Positions 6,099-11,850 of a DNA stretch of 11,850 nt are shown piece after piece. The notes beneath the pieces are model-generated. The model made no database searches and was not told the origin of the DNA. It saw only the letters and a list, made by a program, of their open reading frames with translations. The translations under genes were made by a program, and so were the position numbers. The DNA is from CAYJEO01 sp044432805 (GTDB lineage: Bacteria; Bacillota_I; Bacilli_A; RF39; UBA660). The stretch covers positions 1 to 11,850 of the forward strand of contig JAWXUI010000034.1 of the NCBI GenBank assembly GCA_044432805.1, in the 5' to 3' direction. How positions within the stretch are numbered: position 1 is the first letter of the stretch; every line of letters begins with the position of its first letter.

Positions 6099-7930
6099 TT
6101 AGTTTCTCCACTGGTTCCTGAAGGCTTATTAGATTTTTTAGAAATTTCTTTTATTTGCTTAACATGCTCTTCATAATCTTTCTTCTTAGATTTATAAACA
6201 ATATCATTAATACTTCGATCATATGTATTTTTTAATTTCTCAAGATTTTTTTGTTTTTTAATCTCAGCTTTTTCAATCTTTTCATTAATAAGATTTTCAT
6301 TGATTTTTATTTCTTTCTCTTTTGATATATCTGTATTTATTTTATAATTCTCTTTTGCTTCTTTTAACTTTTGCTTTTGTCTACGTTTCTCTTGCTTAAG
6401 TCTTAGTTTAGCTTCTTTATCGGTTCTAGGAACATAAGTTTTTTCTTCTTGCTTAGGTTCTTCCTTTTTCTGATAAGGTTGCTGCATTGGCATAAACATT
6501 GGGAACATATAAGGGAAAGGAGCTTGTGGAACCATATTATTAGAATTGTTATTTTCTTGAACTTTTGGTTCTGTCTTTTTCCCTATAGGAACACCCTTGA
6601 CGAATTTTATTAAGATTTGTATTATCTTAATAATAAATGAGACTATATAGATTACTGCAATAACACATAGAAATATAAGAACTAATTTTGTAGCTAATAC
6701 TATTGCATCCCATCCATTTGAAAAGAAGTTTTGGATATTATCTAATATATCCCAAAATCCATCAGTTTCAGTATTTGTGATTAGTGTTGGATCGAATATG
6801 CTTACAGTAGTTCCATCTACAGTATCCATGTATACTGGCACATCATATTCTTGTCCAGTCATAATAAAGTTTAGTCTTAAAACTTCAAAGTCTGAAATTT
6901 TTTGATAGTCTTCTTCTGGTTGTGTTGATTTATCAAACCAATTCCAACCATTAGAATCATAATTTAAGTGCATTTTATATTTGTAAATAGTGTTACCATT
7001 ATAGGCAGCATATGAACCTTCTTCGAATCCTTGATATTTAGATAAACCGAACAGTCCTCCACCAACAACTTCTGTAGTAAGTGATTTTACAATTGATATT
7101 TCTCCTGACTTCGCCCATAGTTGATACCATTTTTTATCATCAGAATCTAGTTTATATGAAACATCTACTCTGTATACTCTATCTATATCGATTGGTGTAT
7201 TAAAGAATACTTGATGATAGTAACCACCAAAATTCAAATCATAATAAGATTGTGCAACACAATCATCTATAATTGCATATGATAATGTACAAAGTTGTAG
7301 TATATCTCTTTCGTTATATTTAGGTACAACTTTAAAATCAAAATTAGCTTCTTTTTTCATCTCAAAATTATATTGACCTGTTGTATCAGTTGCATAGTTA
7401 GGATCTAATCTAGCTTTAAAATTTGTAATATCATATTTTGAAGTATTAAAGTCTACTCCTTTATAATGCCAATCATCTATTGAGGTATGTATTTGTGTTG
7501 CATGTACATAAGTTCCTGTACCATATCCCCATGATGTAGTACTGAAATTATATTGTTTACCATTAGCGGCTATATCTGTATAAGTTTTTCCATTACATGT
7601 AAATTCATATATACCAAATGATGAACTACTTGTTTTATCACTCGTCCATAGTAAGTATAATCTTCCGAAATCATCTACCCAATCATCTTGTGGATCTTCT
7701 GAAGAACAGTCCCAATATAATCCAACGTAAGCATTTGGTTCTAAATAACCAGGTGATAAATCCAATGACCCTAATACTCTATCAAAAAATTCATCCGGAT
7801 ATTCAAATATTGTACGAGATTGTACATTGTTTGAGTATAAGCTTATTGCTTCACCACCAGAAGCGGATGCTCCTGTAGGTGATGAAATAATTGTAAATAT
7901 TGTAATTATTAATAATATAAGTTTTTTCAT
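6095..7930 (-). CDS. Secreted, membrane-anchored protein with cytoplasmic coiled-coil tail
   Basis: I do not recognise a family. Architecture seen: a signal peptide (1-23, MKKLILLIITIFTIISS... with ASA before the predicted cut); an ectodomain of about 385 residues rich in Tyr, Trp, Asp and Ser with four cysteines (75, 112, 214, 224) that could form two disulphides; a hydrophobic span (about 409-432) continued by an amphipathic stretch to 445; a Pro/Met/Gln-rich linker (466-486); and a Lys/Glu-rich, strongly coiled-coil-like cytoplasmic tail (about 503-600). The ATG has a good SD (AGAGGTG) overlapping the TAG of the 1140-aa gene, with 9 bases between the frames. Stop TGA overlaps the next gene. 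Within the inovirus model it could be a second virion-tip protein, or an assembly factor whose tail contacts the ATPase in the cytoplasm; the long inside tail fits an assembly factor better. It has no resemblance that I can see to conjugation pore proteins. Confidence 0.85.
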   Translation of the reverse strand: MKKLILLIITIFTIISSPTGASASGGEAISLYSNNVQSRTIFEYPDEFFDRVLGSLDLSPGYLEPNAYVGLYWDCSSEDPQDDWVDDFGRLYLLWTSDKTSSSSFGIYEFTCNGKTYTDIAANGKQYNFSTTSWGYGTGTYVHATQIHTSIDDWHYKGVDFNTSKYDITNFKARLDPNYATDTTGQYNFEMKKEANFDFKVVPKYNERDILQLCTLSYAIIDDCVAQSYYDLNFGGYYHQVFFNTPIDIDRVYRVDVSYKLDSDDKKWYQLWAKSGEISIVKSLTTEVVGGGLFGLSKYQGFEEGSYAAYNGNTIYKYKMHLNYDSNGWNWFDKSTQPEEDYQKISDFEVLRLNFIMTGQEYDVPVYMDTVDGTTVSIFDPTLITNTETDGFWDILDNIQNFFSNGWDAIVLATKLVLIFLCVIAVIYIVSFIIKIIQILIKFVKGVPIGKKTEPKVQENNNSNNMVPQAPFPYMFPMFMPMQQPYQKKEEPKQEEKTYVPRTDKEAKLRLKQEKRRQKQKLKEAKENYKINTDISKEKEIKINENLINEKIEKAEIKKQKNLEKLKNTYDRSINDIVYKSKKKDYEEHVKQIKEISKKSNKPSGTSGETK

Positions 7931-7939
7931 ATTACACCT

Positions 7940-10900
7940 CTAGTTAATAAAAAAATATATTACTTTCTTTATGATTTTAAAAACACCAAAGCATAACAAA
8001 ATGATTATTACTACTGAAACTGATGTAAATATAGTTGCTAAAATTGTATTATTTTCAATCTTATCTTTTAAATCATCAAAAAAATTATTATTTCCATCAG
8101 ATTCAGTACTTAATGATTTTTTCTCTACAAAATCAAGTGATTTTTTATTAAATTGTGAGTAAATACTTGGGAATTTAATAGTTGCATTAGATACAACATT
8201 AATATCATCTAAAACTATGATATTCATTGTATATGTGTATGTATTTGTATTCCACAAGTAATTACTTGTTTTAGAAATAGTTTGTTCTTTTGTTAAATCA
8301 TGTACTTCAAAATCTAAATAATCAAACATAATATATGGAAATAAAGTTGTATATGCTTGATATATATCATCTGCTGTATATCCATTATTTTGAGTTTCAA
8401 TTATTAAATTATAATAATGTAATTCAGTTGAATGTACAGATATAAATTCTAAATTTGTATTAATTATTTCATACATGATTGTTATGAAGCTTCCAATTAT
8501 TTCTCCGTCTTTTGTTAACCTAACAGATAAATAACCTTCTGTTGAAACTTCTATATTAAAGTCATAATCAAGGAAATTAGAAAGTGGTTTACCATTATCT
8601 AACAACATATAAAGTGATGCTATATTAATTACTTCTTCGATAGTATAGTTAGATGTGTAAAATATTTGTGTAACTAAATTGACACCTTCTAACAAATCTG
8701 ATGTATCAACATATGTTTCATCATTTTCTATTTCTCCTGTAATTATTCCTTCATAATTCGTTACTGTTGATTTTAATTTATTTTTGTTAACAATATTTAC
8801 AGTACCATAATGAGTATCTACATTTAAATAATCAACTTTAAAGATAACTTTAGTACTGTATAAAAATTCATCAAATAGCAATGTAGTTTGAATTTCACTC
8901 ATCTTTGGTTCGTTTACTAAGTTTGTTGAAAACATTTTACTTTGGTATGTGATATCAGTATTTAATCCGTCATATACTTTAAATACTTCATCCATTGTAA
9001 TCCCTGTATTACTTACATCAGTAATGATATAAGTGAAATGAAAGTCTTGGTTTGTTAATGCTATGAATGGTAAATTTGAATTTTCTACTAAATAAATATT
9101 TACTGTTTGTTCTACTAATACTACATTATCTTTAATAGCAGTATATATAATTACTCCATCTTTTAATGTTACAGTAGTTTTAATTGAACCATCATATACA
9201 AATACTCTAGAGTTATCATGAAGTAACATTGAATCAACTACTACTTTTAATACTCTTTCTAGAGAATAATGCTCTGTATAGTAAATTTCATTTAACACTT
9301 GATATCCATTTGATAATTCTGTTGTATCTACATATGTAGGTGGCGTATATTCTTCAAATACAGCTTCTAGTACTGTGTCTTCTCTAAGAGGATAATAGAA
9401 ATTATATAATTGTCCATCAACATACCATCCAATAAATTTATATCCTTCTTTAGTAGGATCTGCTGGTTGTGTTGGTATTGAATCATATTCTTCAGTGATT
9501 GATTCATATAATTCACTACCAACCATATAATCAATTGTAATGTAGTTAGTTTCTTCTAGTTCAAAACTAGTATCTTTAATATCGAAAGTAACTAGATGTA
9601 TCATATCAAATGCTATATAAATTGATTCTTCATTGTAATATTCTTTATCTAAATTTACTGTTTCATATAAAGAGTAATAAGATGTCCCAATATCATCACA
9701 GTTTGATAAGAAGTCTAATAGTAAGTCATCGTTAGTTACACCATCCATAAATCCTGATATAATTATTAATTTATCCCCATAACAAATGTATGGAATCGCA
9801 TATTCAAATTCTGATGAAACAGTACATATTTTAAATTTGTATTCTGTTGATGTATTAGCTGTTATAAAAGTAATTTCATATTCAGTAACTTTTAAATATT
9901 GATAAGTTGTTATATATGAATATGATCCTTCTAAAGTTTCCCCATCATCATTGATTAAATGTTTCATTGCATTATCAAATAATAAATCTAGCATTACTGA
10001 ATCATTAATATAGATTGATACATTTTCAGCTATGAAGATATTTGATTCATAAAATCCTTCAATTTTATTTTCTTCTAATTGTTTAGTAATTGATGAATTT
10101 GATTCTATTGTTATACCAGATTCTAATGCAGTTAATATACCTGTTTCAATTTCATCAAGTGTATAATCAAAATCATCTACTATGTAATCATTACCATCAA
10201 AAGATGTATAAGTTTGTTCTATTGAATACTCTGATTGATTATAATATTCTACTTTAGGAAATAAAGAAGAATTTAAAATAATCAATTCATACTTCTCTGC
10301 ATATTCATATGGAATGTATATTTTTTCAATTGAATCTGGTGCTGAATATAATGATAATTCAGCTTGTCCTTCTAAATAGTAATATCTTATTGCTTTAGTA
10401 TTGTTTAGTGCTCCAAAGTACTTATATGTTGAATCAATATAATTAGAAAGTACTACTTCGTTTAAAGATCCGTAACATCTAATCCATGATGTATTTAAAG
10501 CTACTAAAGTTAAATCTGGAGTATCATAATACCAATCAATTTTATTTGAAAATTGCATGTCAATTTTAGATACTCTTTCATCTAAGTTTACTATATTAAT
10601 TGACGCATCAGGAACATTCATATATGTTGTACCTACGACATAATTTGTTGTAGCAAGTACATTTTGATTTATATCTAAGTGTTCACTTGTTAATAGTTTA
10701 TCTTTTGAATATTCTAAGTCATTTAGAGTTAGTTCTTGAAATGTTATTGGAGCATTTATTGCATTTAATAAATTCATTTCATTAAGTGAATTTACTTCCT
10801 CTTGAATATAAATATTCATTTCATCTACATAATAATAATTTTCTATTTTTGTAGTTTGTATTGCTGATGCAGCTTCTGTTAAAGTTGCATTGTACATACC

Positions 10901-11362
10901 TTCACTGCTCCAGCAAGTATAGTATAAATTTTTTACATTTACATTTGTCATTGTTGAATAAGGAGCGAATGTTGTTGTACAGTATAAGTTCTCAATATAA
11001 TCAATTGTTATATTATTGAAAAAGTAGTTTATATAGAAATTACCTATGATAATACTTTTAAGATTAGTGTAATTATTCATATCAAATTCTTGTAGAAAAA
11101 CTTTTGTATCTCCAAAATTTTGATGGAATATTGCTTCTTCTACTTCACTTGGATTTTGAACCGAAGTAGTGAAAAAATCTGTACCATATTTCTCATATCC
11201 TACACCATCGAATTCAAAGTATGAACTATTTAGTTGTTCTTCTGTAGGTGCATTTGAATTTAATAATTGCACTTCTTCTACCGTATTAAAACTAAATGCT
11301 GATGCAATTGTTATTGCTATTGTTGTTACGATAAATGATAAAGCTATAATGATTTTTTTCAT
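7940..11362 (-). CDS. Large secreted, C-terminally anchored adhesin-like protein (candidate pIII-type adsorption protein)
   Basis: An 1140-aa protein. Seen in order: a signal peptide (1-22, MKKIIIALSFIVTTIAITIA then SA); a region (about 30-375) resembling degenerate leucine-rich repeats, ending in IEKIYIPYEYAEKYE (345-359), a typical end of BspA-like LRR_5 arrays; a domain at about 440-600; an InlB B-repeat/Listeria-Bacteroides-type unit (about 606-672; GYKFIGWYVDGQLYNF then EDTVLEAVF); two clear copies of one domain (about 677-870 and 884-1064); a linker; and a C-terminal span (about 1107-1131) followed by KIIKKV and a short tail. A signal peptide plus C-terminal anchor is the topology of filamentous phage pIII, which binds the receptor and caps the virion. 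LRR and InlB-type modules are binding modules in surface proteins. It is much larger than Ff pIII (about 400 aa). It lacks an LPXTG signal. Its ATG has a good SD (AGAAAGGA). Alternative: an ordinary cell-surface adhesin carried by the element. Confidence 0.87.
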   Translation of the reverse strand: MKKIIIALSFIVTTIAITIASAFSFNTVEEVQLLNSNAPTEEQLNSSYFEFDGVGYEKYGTDFFTTSVQNPSEVEEAIFHQNFGDTKVFLQEFDMNNYTNLKSIIIGNFYINYFFNNITIDYIENLYCTTTFAPYSTMTNVNVKNLYYTCWSSEGMYNATLTEAASAIQTTKIENYYYVDEMNIYIQEEVNSLNEMNLLNAINAPITFQELTLNDLEYSKDKLLTSEHLDINQNVLATTNYVVGTTYMNVPDASINIVNLDERVSKIDMQFSNKIDWYYDTPDLTLVALNTSWIRCYGSLNEVVLSNYIDSTYKYFGALNNTKAIRYYYLEGQAELSLYSAPDSIEKIYIPYEYAEKYELIILNSSLFPKVEYYNQSEYSIEQTYTSFDGNDYIVDDFDYTLDEIETGILTALESGITIESNSSITKQLEENKIEGFYESNIFIAENVSIYINDSVMLDLLFDNAMKHLINDDGETLEGSYSYITTYQYLKVTEYEITFITANTSTEYKFKICTVSSEFEYAIPYICYGDKLIIISGFMDGVTNDDLLLDFLSNCDDIGTSYYSLYETVNLDKEYYNEESIYIAFDMIHLVTFDIKDTSFELEETNYITIDYMVGSELYESITEEYDSIPTQPADPTKEGYKFIGWYVDGQLYNFYYPLREDTVLEAVFEEYTPPTYVDTTELSNGYQVLNEIYYTEHYSLERVLKVVVDSMLLHDNSRVFVYDGSIKTTVTLKDGVIIYTAIKDNVVLVEQTVNIYLVENSNLPFIALTNQDFHFTYIITDVSNTGITMDEVFKVYDGLNTDITYQSKMFSTNLVNEPKMSEIQTTLLFDEFLYSTKVIFKVDYLNVDTHYGTVNIVNKNKLKSTVTNYEGIITGEIENDETYVDTSDLLEGVNLVTQIFYTSNYTIEEVINIASLYMLLDNGKPLSNFLDYDFNIEVSTEGYLSVRLTKDGEIIGSFITIMYEIINTNLEFISVHSTELHYYNLIIETQNNGYTADDIYQAYTTLFPYIMFDYLDFEVHDLTKEQTISKTSNYLWNTNTYTYTMNIIVLDDINVVSNATIKFPSIYSQFNKKSLDFVEKKSLSTESDGNNNFFDDLKDKIENNTILATIFTSVSVVIIILLCFGVFKIIKKVIYFFIN
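8171..8713 (-). repeat. Domain repeat, second clear copy, in the 1140-aa protein (residues 884-1064)
   Basis: It begins YVDTSDLLEGVNLVTQIFYT and matches the copy at 8753-9334 along its length. Shared landmarks are YVDT-[ST]-[ED]-L, I-x-YT-x-x-Y, MLL near residues 919-921, NLxFI (970-974) and GxTxDxxxxxY (994-1004). Divergence is high, so this is an old duplication. Confidence 0.75.
8753..9334 (-). repeat. Domain repeat, first clear copy, in the 1140-aa protein (residues 677-870)
   Basis: It begins YVDTTELSNGYQVLNEIYYT. The same landmarks as in the other copy appear: MLL (712-714), NLPFI (763-767) and GITMDEVFKVY (787-797). A third, more distant copy probably precedes it at residues 440-600 (GVTNDDLLLDF at 541-551 aligns with GITMDEVFKVY). 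Confidence 0.75.
9347..9547 (-). repeat. InlB B-repeat-like module in the 1140-aa protein
   Basis: Residues about 606-672 show the Listeria-Bacteroides repeat pattern: an initial strand, then PADPTKEGYKFIGWYVDG, then an aromatic-rich strand and a closing LEAVF. The module is widespread in Gram-positive surface proteins and acts as a small beta-grasp-like spacer or binding unit. Only one copy is present. Confidence 0.8.
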
Positions 11363-11380
11363 TTTATTTTTTTCCTTTCT
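11360..11380 (-). promoter_or_regulatory. SD and leader of the 1140-aa gene, nearly identical to the rep leader
   Basis: The minus strand is AGAAAGGA (11373-11380), then an A-run and TAAAATG. It differs from the rep leader (3717-3736) only by one extra A in the run. Confidence 0.7.
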
Positions 11381-11392
11381 GTTTATTTTTTT

Positions 11393-11417
11393 AATAAAAT
11401 TAGTGCAGCATTTTATT
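11393..11417 (-). repeat. 8-bp inverted repeat upstream of the 1140-aa gene
   Basis: AATAAAAT (11393-11400) and ATTTTATT (11410-11417) are perfect inverted arms around a 9-base spacer (TAGTGCAGC). It lies between the terminator and the SD, so it could be an operator or a 5'-leader hairpin. The arms are pure A/T, which makes a chance occurrence quite possible. Confidence 0.35.
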
Positions 11418-11430
11418 GGGTCTTCCTTTT

Positions 11431-11465
11431 AAAAAAAGCAGCAATAACACAAAATTATTGCTGCT
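11431..11465 (-). terminator. Strong intrinsic (Rho-independent) terminator
   Basis: On the minus strand a perfect 11-bp stem, AGCAGCAATAA with TTATTGCTGCT (11455-11465 with 11437-11447), encloses a 7-base loop and is followed by seven Ts (11431-11437, the first of them in the stem). It lies 34 bases after the stop of the gene at 11500 and ahead of the 1140-aa gene, so it separates two transcription units on the same strand. Filamentous phages have a central terminator just upstream of gIII in the same relative place. There is no T-run on the other strand, so it acts on minus-strand transcripts only. Confidence 0.92.
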
Positions 11466-11499
11466 TAGTAAAAGTGGGATAGTTTAGTTATTAGTGATA

Positions 11500-11850
11500 T
11501 TATTCTTGATTATCTTCATCTTCTGAATCTTCATAATCATATTCTGATTCAGTAAATTTAAATTCAAGTTTCATTTTCTTTAATGTTTTAACATTAAGTG
11601 TTGTTAGGTAGAAGGCTCTAATCATAGGTTCTTCTTCTGTTCCTAAGTTGATAATTAAAGCATAGTAGTAATCATCTGTGTTTTTTCTTTTAGCGTAAAT
11701 AAATTCACATTCTAAATCTTTAAAGATGATTCCTCCTTTATTATCTAATTCATTTAATTGATCTCTTAATGATGCTAAATACTGTACAGCATCAAATTTT
11801 AATTCATGTTTCGGCTTCACTCTTAGGAAGTCATAGTTTTTACTGTAGTT
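11500..11850 (-). CDS. Small protein with acidic C-terminal tail, 5' end outside the window (possible ssDNA-binding protein)
   Basis: The frame stays open from the TAA at 11500-11502 to the right edge (116 codons). A GTG at 11820 could give 106 aa, but it has no SD before it, and the ten codons upstream (NYSKNYDFLR) are open and protein-like. The true start is therefore probably beyond 11850. I do not recognise a family. Visible features are an amphipathic helix (AVQYLASLRDQLNEL), several predicted beta strands (GIIFKDLECEFIYAKR; YYYALIINLG; MIRAFYLTTL) and a strongly acidic tail (ESEYDYEDSEDEDNQE). A small beta-rich protein with an acidic tail, next to the central terminator of an inovirus-like element, fits a phage ssDNA-binding protein (pV-like), but that is an inference. 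No signal peptide or membrane span is seen, which rules against a coat protein. Confidence 0.8.
   Translation of the reverse strand, partial: NYSKNYDFLRVKPKHELKFDAVQYLASLRDQLNELDNKGGIIFKDLECEFIYAKRKNTDDYYYALIINLGTEEEPMIRAFYLTTLNVKTLKKMKLEFKFTESEYDYEDSEDEDNQE

Larger units (their letters stand above)
510..11850 (-). mobile_element. Inovirus-like (filamentous phage-like) element; ends not seen
   Basis: The call rests on co-orientation and on the combination of a Rep_trans initiator, an origin-like hairpin, a Zot/pI-like ATPase, a tiny hydrophobic protein, large anchored surface proteins and a central terminator, in an order parallel to filamentous phages. No integrase, transposase, attachment repeat or recognisable major coat gene lies in the window. 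The left limit is placed at the helicase stop only because the next gene has its own promoter. The right limit is the window edge. A plasmid or mobilisable element with phage-like export genes remains possible. Confidence 0.6.

Noticed and set aside
7618..7878. Plus-strand open frame of 86 codons
   Set aside because: It is antisense to the start of the 611-aa gene, whose signal peptide and SD are clear.
7971..8162. Plus-strand open frame of 63 codons
   Set aside because: It is antisense to the anchor end of the 1140-aa gene, with no SD and no recognisable protein features.
11169..11432. Plus-strand open frame of 87 codons with a hydrophobic C-terminus
   Set aside because: It is antisense to the signal peptide of the 1140-aa gene and runs into the terminator; the hydrophobic look is the mirror of the signal-peptide codons. 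I considered it as a coat protein and found no signal peptide.

Overview
This is AT-rich DNA in which every supported gene lies on the minus strand, so the map reads from right to left. TAA, TAG and TGA all end genes, and tryptophan is encoded by TGG. The host therefore uses the standard bacterial code, which argues against Mycoplasma and Spiroplasma. The strong AT bias, the Shine-Dalgarno (SD) sequences, the AxA-type signal peptides and the BspA-like leucine-rich repeat lipoprotein suggest a low-GC Firmicute or Tenericute, for example an Acholeplasma-like or uncultured gut Bacilli/Mollicutes lineage. The taxon is an inference.

Layout in transcription order. (1) The right edge holds the 3' part of a small gene with an acidic tail (11500-11850), closed by a strong intrinsic terminator (11431-11465). 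(2) A tight four-gene block follows: a 1140-aa secreted and C-terminally anchored adhesin-like protein (7940-11362); a 611-aa secreted membrane protein with a cytoplasmic coiled-coil tail (6095-7930); an unlisted 58-aa hydrophobic protein (5922-6098) that overlaps both neighbours by 1-4 bases; and a 624-aa membrane ATPase of the Zot/pI virion-extrusion type (4048-5922). (3) A gene-free stretch (3720-4047) carries a 128-bp GC-rich hairpin (3739-3866). (4) A replication block follows: a Rep_trans-type rolling-circle initiator (2595-3719), an unknown 87-aa protein (2363-2626) and a UvrD/PcrA-type helicase (510-2360). (5) The left edge holds the 5' part of a leucine-rich repeat lipoprotein (1-435), which may be host DNA or cargo.

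The best reading is a large inovirus-like (filamentous phage) element, integrated or episomal. The order terminator, large anchored surface proteins, tiny membrane protein, Zot-like ATPase, hairpin intergenic region, Rep parallels the classical filamentous phage order terminator, gIII, gVI, gI, intergenic origin, gII. The hairpin loop on the minus strand reads GTATACTAATA and is flanked by GGGC and GCCC. This resembles the nick-site hairpin of pT181-family plasmids, whose initiators belong to the same superfamily as this Rep. pT181-type replication needs a PcrA helicase, and here one is encoded two genes downstream of rep. In this model Rep nicks the hairpin, the helicase unwinds, single-stranded circles form, and the membrane block exports them as virions tipped with the large adhesin.

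A major coat gene, an integrase and attachment sites are not seen. They may lie outside the window, and a mobilisable plasmid or conjugative element remains an alternative.
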